The translations under genes and the position numbers were made by a program. Below are positions 38,546 to 45,718 of a stretch of DNA of 64,000 nt, one piece after another. The stretch comes from VBDM01 sp963699535. Lineage in GTDB: Bacteria; Pseudomonadota; Gammaproteobacteria; Burkholderiales; SG8-39. Where the stretch lies: NCBI GenBank assembly GCA_963699535.1, contig CAVOUJ010000015.1:15776-79775 (forward strand). The letters run 5' to 3'. The stretch's first letter is position 1; each line of letters starts with the position of its first letter. The notes beneath the pieces were generated by a model. The model searched no databases. It had not been told where the DNA came from and saw nothing but the letters and a program-made list of their open reading frames with translations.

Positions 38546-39028
38546 ATGCGTTATCTTCAGAAGGGCTTCACGCTGATCGAACTGATGATCGTGGTCGCGA
38601 TCATCGGCATTCTGGCGGCGGTCGCGCTGCCAGCGTACCAGGACTACACCGTGCGGGCGAAGATGTCCGAGGTGATCCTGGCGATGAGCGCATGTCGCAC
38701 GACCATCACCGAGGTGTATCAGACCGGCGGCACGCCGCCCCTGCAAGACCAGTGGAGCTGCGGCGAGTTGGGCGGTGGCGGCACACCCATTATTACCAAG
38801 TACGTGGCCGGCCTGTCCACCGATCCGAACGGCGTGGTGATTGCGACCGTCCAGGGCATCAGCAGCGTTGTCGATACCAAGATGGTCACGTTGATCCCGC
38901 TGTCCAGTGCTGGTACGCCGGCGAATTCCGGCACCGACATGGGCGTTGGCCTGTACGGCTGGGTATGCGGCAGCACGGGCACCGACCTCGACAAGAAGTA
39001 TCTGCCGGGCTCCTGCCGCGGCATATAG
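38546..39028 (+). CDS. pilA: Type IV major pilin (PilA/PilE family)
   Basis: 160 residues. Short leader MRYLQKG followed by the class III cleavage site G|FTLIELMIVVAIIGILAAVALPAYQDY, with the essential Glu5 and N-methylated Phe1. The globular part has four cysteines (SACRTT, WSCGEL, WVCGS, PGSC), the last two suggesting a C-terminal disulfide loop. Good AAAGGAG site. No other pil genes are adjacent. Confidence 0.92.
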   Translation: MRYLQKGFTLIELMIVVAIIGILAAVALPAYQDYTVRAKMSEVILAMSACRTTITEVYQTGGTPPLQDQWSCGELGGGGTPIITKYVAGLSTDPNGVVIATVQGISSVVDTKMVTLIPLSSAGTPANSGTDMGVGLYGWVCGSTGTDLDKKYLPGSCRGI

Positions 39029-39071
39029 GCAACAAATAGGAACAAATGGGGACAGACCTCATTGAACAGAC

Positions 39072-39203
39072 GGCAAAGGAGCAGGGGGAACGCGCCCACT
39101 GAGCCGCACCTCCGGAAACCAGCCGCGTAACACGTATCGGCACTCATGCAGACTCCGCTTCGGCGGGGTTTGTCTTTGGTGGATTTGCCGACCTATTTGA
39201 ATG
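39072..39203 (+). repeat. Full copy of ~135-bp dispersed repeat
   Basis: Begins GGCAAAGGAGCAGGGGGAAC, continues through CCCACTGAGCCGCACCTC and CGTATCGGCACTCATGCAGA, then the stem-loop CTCCGCTTCGGCGGGG with TTTGTCTT and a tail TTGCCGACCTATTTGAATGA. Nearly the same order is found at 43992-44128. It follows the pilin gene and could terminate its transcript. Confidence 0.82.
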
Positions 39204-39241
39204 AGAGCGATGGGGCGGAAGCGGCCACCGCTTTCATGTGT

Positions 39242-39811
39242 TTACCATCTGAAGACGGACAGGACCGAACGATGTCCCAGTCCAAGGTGCACCATCGCCG
39301 CGCCGGCGTGGATGCCGAGATAGGTCCACATGGCGGGACCCCAGAATTCGTGGAATTCCCTGACCGCACGAGTCACGCCGCTCATGGCGCCATTCCCGGC
39401 GATCCCGAAGAAGAGCACGACGCCGGTTGCGCCGAGGATGCTAGCCACCAGCAAACCGAGACCTTCGATCGCGCCCGCCAGGCTGTCGCTTTGCTCCGGG
39501 TCTCCCACCTGGAGCCTGAGAAGCTCGCGAGTATCGCTCACGACCGCATCCAGCCGCGCCCGGGAAAACCACGGAAAGAAATGTCCCATGCCCTTGTGCG
39601 CGTGGCCTGCCACGAAAACAATCCAATGCAGGACCAGCACCACGAAGACGGCCATGCCGACCCATGCGTGCGCGTCGTAGCCGAACGCCTGCAGCGGCGT
39701 GAGCACCCGTCCCGGTCTCGGCGTTCTCATCACCAGACTTGACAGGAGCTCGAGCAAGATCCCGGCGGCGATCAGCGTATGCAGGATCCGCGTGAAGCGG
39801 CCGTATTTCAT
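39242..39811 (-). CDS. Cytochrome b561-like membrane protein
   Basis: 189 residues from ATG 39811: MKYGRFTRILHTLIAAGILLELLSSLVM, GYDAHAWVGMAVFVVLVLHWIVFVAGHAHKGMGHFFPW, LAGAIEGLGLLVASILGATGVVLFFG and FHEFWGPAMWTYLGIHAGAAMVHLGLGHRSV. Four membrane helices with histidines in helices 1, 2 and 4 placed to bind two b haems, as in cytochrome b561/Ni-hydrogenase b-type domains. Electron partner unknown. Confidence 0.8.
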   Translation of the reverse strand: MKYGRFTRILHTLIAAGILLELLSSLVMRTPRPGRVLTPLQAFGYDAHAWVGMAVFVVLVLHWIVFVAGHAHKGMGHFFPWFSRARLDAVVSDTRELLRLQVGDPEQSDSLAGAIEGLGLLVASILGATGVVLFFGIAGNGAMSGVTRAVREFHEFWGPAMWTYLGIHAGAAMVHLGLGHRSVLSVFRW

Positions 39812-39984
39812 GCGTCGCTCTTCGAAAAGACGAACCGCGCGGGAGTCTACAGTCCGGATCGGTCGGGAGAATTGATACAGGTCAATTAAATGGGGACAGA
39901 CCCCATCGAAAGCGCGCGACGCCGCGAAGCCCCGGTCGTCCGAGTACAATCCCGGCCTAGACGCATCCAACGGAGGGGTGGGAC

Positions 39985-40209
39985 ATGAGCTTCAACCTGG
40001 TATTGGTTCTCGCACTCGCCGGAATTGCCCTGATCTTCATTATCCAGAACGTAGCCGCGGTCGATGTGAACTTCCTGCTGTGGACGGTTTCCATGTCGCG
40101 CGCGTTGCTCATCATCTTCACCTTGGTAATCGGCTTTCTGCTCGGCTGGTTTCTGCACAGCTTGTATGCCTACCGGAGATCGAAGCCCGCGACGCCCAGG
40201 CACGGTTGA
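39985..40209 (+). CDS. lapA: LapA-family (DUF1049) membrane protein
   Basis: 74 residues: MSFNLVLVLALAGIALIFIIQNVAAVDVNFLLWTVSMSRALLIIFTLVIGFLLGWFLHSLYAYRR in two membrane helices, with the QN.....V.F..W motif of LapA (YciS). In E. coli LapA works with LapB in LPS assembly control; here no lapB follows. Strong GGAGGGG site. Confidence 0.85.
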   Translation: MSFNLVLVLALAGIALIFIIQNVAAVDVNFLLWTVSMSRALLIIFTLVIGFLLGWFLHSLYAYRRSKPATPRHG

Positions 40210-40328
40210 TCGCTCAATCAAACAAGTAAACAGGGCCAGGGTCACATTTCCCTCAAACGCTCAGCTCGTTTGACGCTGCGCCGTTCTGTTAAGGTATACG
40301 GGACGCACTGTCCCCCAAGAGGAACACC

Positions 40329-41357
40329 ATGAGTCATGAAATTAAACAGGCCATTGCGTTGTTGTCCTTGCTCGCCGCGGTCGGCGCGTTTTCGTCGACA
40401 GGGCACGCGCAGTCCCCTTCGACAGGCCCTTCGACGGAACTCAGGACAGGCTCAGGACAGGCTTATCCTGCCAAGCCGATTCGCATGATCGTGCCCTGGA
40501 ACCCCGGCGGCACGTCCGACACGATCGCGCGCATCCTCGGGCAGAAGATGAACGAGACCTGGGGCCAGCCCATCGTGATCGACACGCGCGCCGGCGCGAG
40601 CGGCATCATCGGCACCGAAATCGCCATGCGGGCGCCCGCCGACGGCTACACGCTGCTGCACGCCAACATGAGCCAGTGGGCGACGAATCCCAGCCTGTAC
40701 AAGACGGCCTACGATACGCTGCGCGACTTCGCGCCGGTGAGCATGGTCGCCACCGCTCCGCAATTGCTGGTGGTGTATCCGGGCGTGCCGGTGAAGTCGG
40801 TGCAGGACCTGATCCGGGTGGCGAAGGCCGAGCCGGGCAAGCTCAACTTCGGCTCCGGCGGCGCGGGAACGCTCGCGTACCCGGCGGGCGAACTGTTCAA
40901 GATGCTTGCAGGGGTGAACCTGGTGCACGTCCCGTACAAGGGGACCATCCTCGCGCTCACCGACCTCATGGGCGGCAGGGTGCAAGTGGTCTTCTCGGAC
41001 ATGCCGATCGCGCTGCCTCACGCCAAGACCGGAAAGGCCCGCGCGCTGGCGGTCACCAGCGCCAAACGCACGCCGCTGGTGCCGGAAATGCCGACGGTCG
41101 CGGAATCCGGCGTGCCGGGATACGCGCTCGAGAACTCCTGGGGCGTGTTTGCGCGGATCGGCGTGCCCCGGCAGATCGTCGAGAAGCTCAACGCGGAAAT
41201 CGTGCGGGTGCACAAACTGCAGGAGGTCAAGGATCGCTACGCGACGTTCGGATTGGAATCCGTCAGCAGCACGCCTGAAAGGTTCGCAGAAGTCATTCGC
41301 GCCGACGCGGCCAAGTTCTCGAAGATCATCCAGGCCACCGGCGCCAAAGTCGAGTGA
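40329..41357 (+). CDS. Bug/TctC-family receptor with repeat-derived insert
   Basis: 342 residues. Signal peptide IALLSLLAAVGAFSSTGHAQ, then an unusual linker SPSTGPSTELRTGSGQ before the normal mature start AYPAKPIRMIVPWNPGGTSDTIARILGQKM (PGG.SD ligand loop). GQPIVIDTRAGASGIIGTEIAMRAPADGYTLL and PEMPTVAESGVPGYALENSWGVFA follow. The linker is encoded by a repeat (see 40414). Solo receptor, no TctAB genes. Ligand unknown. Confidence 0.92.
   Translation: MSHEIKQAIALLSLLAAVGAFSSTGHAQSPSTGPSTELRTGSGQAYPAKPIRMIVPWNPGGTSDTIARILGQKMNETWGQPIVIDTRAGASGIIGTEIAMRAPADGYTLLHANMSQWATNPSLYKTAYDTLRDFAPVSMVATAPQLLVVYPGVPVKSVQDLIRVAKAEPGKLNFGSGGAGTLAYPAGELFKMLAGVNLVHVPYKGTILALTDLMGGRVQVVFSDMPIALPHAKTGKARALAVTSAKRTPLVPEMPTVAESGVPGYALENSWGVFARIGVPRQIVEKLNAEIVRVHKLQEVKDRYATFGLESVSSTPERFAEVIRADAAKFSKIIQATGAKVE
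40414..40464 (+). repeat. In-frame repeat insertion (CCTTCGACAGGC / CTCAGGACAGG units)
   Basis: Two CCCTTCGAC units followed by CTCAGGACAGG twice, inside the receptor gene exactly between signal peptide and mature domain. This CCTTCGACAGG-CTCAGGACAGG motif is normally intergenic in many betaproteobacterial genomes (from memory). Here it adds about 17 codons without breaking the frame. Confidence 0.7.
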
Positions 41358-41405
41358 AGTATCGAGTGATGCGAGTCAGTCGCACTCGGACCTATAAAAA
41401 ACGGA

Positions 41406-41461
41406 GTAAATAGGGTAGGGTTCACATTTCAACCTAAAAAAGTGAACCCGGTCCCATTTAC
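41406..41461. repeat. Imperfect palindrome, family P, copy 1
   Basis: Arms GTAAATAGGGTAGGGTTCAC and GTGAACCCGGTCCCATTTAC (17 of 20 complementary) around a 16-base spacer ATTTCAACCTAAAAAA. Located between a Bug receptor and an outer-membrane protein gene. Confidence 0.85.
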
Positions 41462-41486
41462 GCCAAGTCAATAACACACGGAGACC

Positions 41487-42020
41487 ATGACCATGAACAA
41501 GAAGCTGGCTGCCATCACCGTCGCCGCCATCGCGACTTTCGCATCGACCCCGCCGGCAACCGCGGCCGAGGCCACAGGAGCCGTCGCAGGAGCCTTCAGC
41601 AAGGGCCGCACACACTTTGTCATCACCGCCGGCAACGGGTATGCATTCGATGAATCCTACCTCGTCCTCGGGGTGGGCGTGAGTCATTACCTCATCGATG
41701 GACTCAACGTCGGCCTGTCTCTCGAATCGTGGTCCGGGTCGGATCCCGGCATGTACAAGGTCACGCCCTCGGTGCAGTATGTCTTTCACCAGATTCCAAA
41801 GCTGAACCCCTATGTCGGCGGATTCTATCGCCGCGCGTATATAGACGGTCTGCCGGACCTCAACTCCATGGGCGCGCGCGCCGGCGTCTATTTGACTGCC
41901 GGGCGCAATACCTATATCGGTATCGGCGCGGTCTATGAGTCGTACACCGATTGCAACAGTACCGTCTACCGCTCGTGCAACGACACCTATCCCGAGGTGA
42001 GCTTCACGATAGCGTTTTAG
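41487..42020 (+). CDS. Outer-membrane beta-barrel protein, 177 aa
   Basis: Signal peptide MTMNKKLAAITVAAIATFASTPPATAA in pieces, then alternating hydrophobic/polar strands: HFVITAGNGYAF, YLVLGVGVSHYLIDGLNVGLSLE, YKVTPSVQYVFHQ, LNPYVGGFYRRAY, ARAGVYLTAGRNTYIGIGAVYES and a C-terminal VSFTIAF with final aromatic residue, typical of BAM substrates. Two cysteines lie in the last loop (DCNS, SCND). Function unknown. Confidence 0.75.
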   Translation: MTMNKKLAAITVAAIATFASTPPATAAEATGAVAGAFSKGRTHFVITAGNGYAFDESYLVLGVGVSHYLIDGLNVGLSLESWSGSDPGMYKVTPSVQYVFHQIPKLNPYVGGFYRRAYIDGLPDLNSMGARAGVYLTAGRNTYIGIGAVYESYTDCNSTVYRSCNDTYPEVSFTIAF

Positions 42021-42040
42021 CCTGCGAACCGATAGTTATG

Positions 42041-42097
42041 CGCAAATGGGGCCGGGTTCAGATTTCAACCCAAAACGTGAATCCGGTCCCATTTGCG
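42041..42097. repeat. Imperfect palindrome, family P, copy 2
   Basis: Arms CGCAAATGGGGCCGGGTTCA and TGAATCCGGTCCCATTTGCG (18 of 20) with a 17-base spacer GATTTCAACCCAAAACG. 20 bases after the stop of the barrel gene. Confidence 0.87.
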
Positions 42098-42117
42098 TTT
42101 ATGGGTTCAACCTACTT

Positions 42118-42339
42118 AGAGCGCCTAACATAATGAAACGCGCGTGCGTTGCGAGTCAGAATCGTCGATAGCGCGACAAAGCTAGCGGCGATTCTGGCCG
42201 CAACCCCTTGTGGGCTGGCGCGATTTTGGCCGCGGCGCACCCACCCATTGATCAATAGTCAGGGTGCCACAATACGTGATGCCCGGCGCCAGCCAAAATC
42301 GTGACAGCGCAGCGTGTGTTTCATTATGTTAGGCGCTCT
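42118..42339. mobile_element. 222-bp element with perfect 22-bp terminal inverted repeats
   Basis: Positions 42118-42139 and 42318-42339 are exact inverted complements (left end AGAGCGCCTAACATAATGAA). Possible 3-bp target duplication TTA if the ends are taken one base in. The interior has related motifs GATTCTGGCCGC, GATTTTGGCCGC and, inverted, GCCAGCCAAAATC. No coding capacity. The outer bases GCCTAAC/GTTAGGC also match attC core consensus. The stop codon of the neighbouring dehydrogenase gene lies inside the right repeat. Confidence 0.8.
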
Positions 42340-43237
42340 TATGGTTCTTGCCGACTTCCACGACGATTTCGTCGAATCGCTCGTAAAGACGTGAATAGTC
42401 GGTATCGGTCATGCCATGGGCGATCGCCACGTCGAGGAAGTCGCGGGTGACCGTGCCCAGCGGTACTTTCGTGTCAAGCGTGCCGGCCAGTCCGACCGCC
42501 ATTGATAGATCCTTGCGCAGATTGTAAACGCGCGAACGGGCATCCCACTTGCCCGACAGAATATGCTTGGGGAAGCGAACTTCGCTGGCGTAGCTGCGGG
42601 CGTTCGACACGTTGAAGACATCGATCATGTCGGCAAGCCTGATGCCGGCGCTTTCGGCCATGCGGCCGCCCTCGCAGGTCGCCAGAAAGATCGTGTGGCA
42701 GACCATGTTGTGGATGAGCTTCATGGTATGGCCGGCGCCGCTGCTGCCAAGGTAGAACGTGCGATCGGCAATCGGGTCGAGAAGGGTGCGCGTGCGTTCG
42801 AATGCCGCCTTGTCGCCGCCGATCATCAGCGTCAGCGTCCCGGCATCGGCGCCCGTGGCACCGCCGCTCATGCCGGCGTCGAGATAGGCGATGCCGTGTG
42901 CCGCCGCGCGCGCGGCGAGTTTCTTGGTTGCAGCCGGATCCGAGGTCGTAAAGTCGTAGACGACGAGCCCCTCGGCTGCTCGCGCCAGAACGCCATCTTT
43001 GCCTTCAAAGCACGACGCGATCTCCGGCGTTGCCGGAACGACGAAGAAAATCGCGTTGCAGGCCGCCGCCATTTCACCGGGCGGTGCAATGTCGACGCCG
43101 GTTATTGCGCCAAATGCAGCACGGGCTGCAGGGGCAACATCCCACACCATGAGCGGCACGCCTGCTTTTTGAATATTGCGAGCAATGCCGCCGCCCATAT
43201 TACCCAGTCCGACAACGCCAACTGTCTTTTCAATCAC
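42329..43237 (-). CDS. 3-hydroxyisobutyrate dehydrogenase-family NAD(P) oxidoreductase
   Basis: 302 residues from a GTG at 43237 (AGGA upstream); a longer ATG-initiated frame from 43354 lacks homology. Rossmann motif VGLGNMGGGIARNIQKAGVPL, substrate motif DAGMSGGATGADAGTLTLMIGG, catalytic Lys in GSSGAGHTMKLIHNMVCH. Beta-hydroxyacid dehydrogenase family; exact substrate unknown. The C-terminus (NHKSA, TAA) is encoded within the terminal repeat of the 222-bp element, so the last codons may be replaced. Confidence 0.88.
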   Translation of the reverse strand: MIEKTVGVVGLGNMGGGIARNIQKAGVPLMVWDVAPAARAAFGAITGVDIAPPGEMAAACNAIFFVVPATPEIASCFEGKDGVLARAAEGLVVYDFTTSDPAATKKLAARAAAHGIAYLDAGMSGGATGADAGTLTLMIGGDKAAFERTRTLLDPIADRTFYLGSSGAGHTMKLIHNMVCHTIFLATCEGGRMAESAGIRLADMIDVFNVSNARSYASEVRFPKHILSGKWDARSRVYNLRKDLSMAVGLAGTLDTKVPLGTVTRDFLDVAIAHGMTDTDYSRLYERFDEIVVEVGKNHKSA

Positions 43238-43430
43238 GATTACATTCCTATAAAGGAATAGAAGGACAATGACTCCAACGCTTCTCTCGCACCCCGCCGG
43301 TCGCAGTGTTCCCGGGCCGCGTGGTGAGCTTACAGGCATTGCGCCCCGCGACATTTTGCTCCCACGATCGCACGATGGCCAATGCGCGTTACCTCAACGG
43401 GCCGCGTTTCGGCCCGACAAGTAAACGAGA

Positions 43431-43485
43431 GTAAACGGGGTCGGGTTCACTTTTTGGGCTGAAATGTGAACCCGACCCCATTTAC
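43431..43485. repeat. Imperfect palindrome, family P, copy 3 (inverted)
   Basis: Arms GTAAACGGGGTCGGGTTCAC and GTGAACCCGACCCCATTTAC (19 of 20), spacer TTTTTGGGCTGAAAT, which is the complement of the spacer type in copies 1 and 2, so this copy is in the opposite orientation. Region 43240-43640 holds no other gene I can support. Confidence 0.88.
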
Positions 43486-43646
43486 GGACCTATAGCAGCC
43501 GTTCAAGCGTATACACTGGCGAGTCTCACGCGATTCACCCAAGGATAACGATTCATGTCTAGAACCTTTTTTCGCAAGAAATGATTCGCTCGTGGTCAAG
43601 CAACGTTCCATCGCGGAAGAGGTTCCTGCAACCTTTTCTTCATTAG

Positions 43647-43820
43647 ATGCTGAGCCTTGTTCTCTCCACGGTCGCGTTCTTCATGGCGGCTTACTTCATC
43701 AAGCGCTATCTGGAGAACATGGGCATACCAAAAGGTATGACGCGCGGTCTATTGGTGTTTTCTTTAGCGGTATTGATCTCTTACAGCGTGGCATGGATTG
43801 TCGACTGGCTTGCGACATAA
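43647..43820 (+). CDS. Small membrane protein, 57 aa
   Basis: MLSLVLSTVAFFMAAYFIKRYLENMGIPKGMTRGLLVFSLAVLISYSVAWIVDWLAT in short: two membrane helices separated by a conserved-looking KRYLENMGIPKGMTRG loop. Hydrophobic pattern and codon use favour a real gene, though no strong ribosome-binding site is visible. Function unknown. Confidence 0.6.
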   Translation: MLSLVLSTVAFFMAAYFIKRYLENMGIPKGMTRGLLVFSLAVLISYSVAWIVDWLAT

Positions 43821-43991
43821 CACGGCCGCGCATCGGCATCGTGTTAGGCATCCTTGCCGTGGTCTTCCTGATAACGAGTCTCGCCAGCTGGTGCCCAGCC
43901 TACATACCTTTGGGTATTTCGACCCGGAAGGAAGGCGAATCGTAGAAAGGGAATACCTGGGGTCAGACTCCCTGGAGGAGGCAATAACTCA

Positions 43992-44128
43992 GGCGGCAAA
44001 GGAGCGGGGGAAGCGCGCCCACTGAGCCGCAGCTCGGGAAACAAGCCGCGCAACACATATCGGCACTCACACAGACCCCGCTGCGGCGGGGTTTGTTCTT
44101 GGTGGATCTGCGTGCCTAGTCGAATGAC
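43992..44128 (+). repeat. Full copy of ~135-bp dispersed repeat
   Basis: GGCAAAGGAGCGGGGGAAGC, CCCACTGAGCCGCAGCTCGG, AACACATATCGGCACTCACA, stem CCCCGCTGCGGCGGGG, TTTGTTCTT, GGTGGATCTGCGTGCCTAGT. Same order as 39072-39203. Confidence 0.82.
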
Positions 44129-44257
44129 TGCACTGGAGTGCGGAAGCGGCCGTTGGCGAGCGTCCGGTTTCGGCCAGAAGCGCACACCCTCGCGTAATTG
44201 ACAGCGTCATAGCGTGAGGGTAGCTTACCTCGGCACGGACTTTGAAAGGAGACTTCC

Positions 44258-44854
44258 GTGAACATCAAACAAGCAATTGCTTTGACCGGGTTATTTGCAG
44301 CTGCCGCAGGTTTGTCCCCGCTCGCCTTCGCGCAGGATAGCGGCTGGTACGTCGGCGCAAGTGTTGGTCAGTCGAAGGTCAAGGATTTCTGCCCGAGTCT
44401 ATTACTCGTCGGCGAAAGCTGCGATGACGTAGGTACCTCCTACGGCGGTTTCGGTGGTTATCAAGTCAATAAGTACTTTGGGGCGGAACTTGGCTACATC
44501 GATCTCGACGAATTCAAGGCGTCTGCCTCGGGGATAACTGAAACCGTTAAAGTCAAGGGCGTCGAGTTACTCGGCGTAGGCACTATTCCAATCAATCCGC
44601 ATTTTGAAGTTTACGGCAAGGTGGGCGTCTATTACTGGGATCTTAAAGACAGTTGCGCGGGGACGTCGTGTTTGTTCGCCTCGCAAAGCGAAACGGGAAC
44701 GGAACTCACTTACGGGCTCGGAGCAAAATTCAATTTCACGAAAAATATCGGGTTGAGAGTGCAATATCAGCGGTACAAGGATGTTGGTGACGAAGCCACC
44801 ACTGGAAAGAGCGATATCGACTTGCTTAGTCTCGGCGTCGTATTCAAATTCTAG
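44258..44854 (+). CDS. OmpA-like outer-membrane beta-barrel protein
   Basis: 198 residues with signal peptide MNIKQAIALTGLFAAAAGLSPLAFAQ and barrel strands GWYVGASVGQSKVKDF, YGGFGGYQVNKYFGAELGYIDL, VELLGVGTIPINPHFEVYGKVGVYYW, GLGAKFNFTKNIGLRVQYQRYKDV, LLSLGVVFKF. This fits the 8-stranded OmpA-like transmembrane domain without the peptidoglycan-binding tail. Four cysteines lie in the extracellular loops. AAAGGAG site upstream, terminator downstream. Confidence 0.85.
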   Translation: MNIKQAIALTGLFAAAAGLSPLAFAQDSGWYVGASVGQSKVKDFCPSLLLVGESCDDVGTSYGGFGGYQVNKYFGAELGYIDLDEFKASASGITETVKVKGVELLGVGTIPINPHFEVYGKVGVYYWDLKDSCAGTSCLFASQSETGTELTYGLGAKFNFTKNIGLRVQYQRYKDVGDEATTGKSDIDLLSLGVVFKF

Positions 44855-44870
44855 GAGCCACTACCATACC

Positions 44871-44904
44871 AAAAAGCCGGGCTTGCTTCGGCTTTCTTTT
44901 TTCC
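44871..44904 (+). terminator. Rho-independent terminator
   Basis: AAAGCCG (44873-44879) pairs with CGGCTTT (44889-44895), followed by CTTTTTT. Seventeen bases after the barrel gene's stop. Confidence 0.85.
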
Positions 44905-45232
44905 TACAGCCCCAGTTCACGACACAGCGCGTCCACGCGACGCTTCGCCTCCTTTCTCCGGCCCTTGGCGATCGACGTTGAGGCTGAAACCCCCGGCCTT
45001 GACCCCATTTATTCCATAGCTTTCCACCGTCACTTCGTCACCGGATCAATGAACCGCCAATACGCCAGGAGAAACAACAAGTAAAGTCACTCATCACTTA
45101 TTACCCATTACTCATCACCGGGGTCAGGCATGTCTCGCCCCATCAGTCTCGGAGTGTCCCGACGCCGTGCGCCACGAACCATCGGGCGCGGCATTTGTCT
45201 ATACTGACGCATATTCCTGAAAGGGGAAGGCT
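44905..45232. other. Non-coding gap with short repeats
   Basis: No gene supported. Contains a partial family-P half-site (TTGACCCCATTTATTCC near 44997), a twice-repeated ACTCATCAC near 45088 and 45109, GGGGTCAGGCATGTCTCGCCCC, and TATACT at 45200-45205 which may be the -10 of the following gene. Confidence 0.5.
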
Positions 45233-45616
45233 ATGTTGCGCGAAATCGAGGGGATAGGCGCCGAGCCCCGCACCCTCCGGCGCTGGTTCCACGACGAGTA
45301 TTTCGACCTCTTCGTGTGGCAGACCGACGTGGGGGAAGTCACTCTGTTCCAGCTCTGCTACGGCATCGATGCGAGCGAGCGCGCGCTCGTATGGCATCGC
45401 GTGGGCGGTTTTTTCCACGACGGTGCGGGGCCGGGCAAGCCGCCCGGGGCCGACAAGATCGTGGCGCGCTTCGAGGTGGCTGCGCAATCGTTGCCGCTGA
45501 ATATCAACCAGGCCGTGACCGAGCGCATTCGCGAATACCTGGCCAGCGAGCCGCCTACAACCACGCGCCGCAAGCAATTCCGCCGGCAAGACTGGCAGAA
45601 GCGGCCGGCGGCTTGA
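45233..45616 (+). CDS. Hypothetical protein, 127 aa
   Basis: Not assigned to a family. GGGGAAGG site before ATG. Compact acidic/aromatic sequence: RRWFHDEYFDLFVWQTDVGEVTLFQLCYGIDASERALVWHRVGGFFHDG, then PPGADKIVARFEVAAQSLPLNINQAVTERIREYLA and a basic tail RRKQFRRQDWQKR. Soluble, no signal peptide. Seems a genuine conserved small protein by codon use and start signals. Confidence 0.65.
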   Translation: MLREIEGIGAEPRTLRRWFHDEYFDLFVWQTDVGEVTLFQLCYGIDASERALVWHRVGGFFHDGAGPGKPPGADKIVARFEVAAQSLPLNINQAVTERIREYLASEPPTTTRRKQFRRQDWQKRPAA

Positions 45617-45718
45617 GCCGGGATGATTGGGGCGCACACTTTCTTTGCGGCGAGCGCAAGCGCGACTGAAGCAGGCGGGGTAGAGGGTTCAGAAAATGCG
45701 CGCGCCCTCTCTTGCCGC

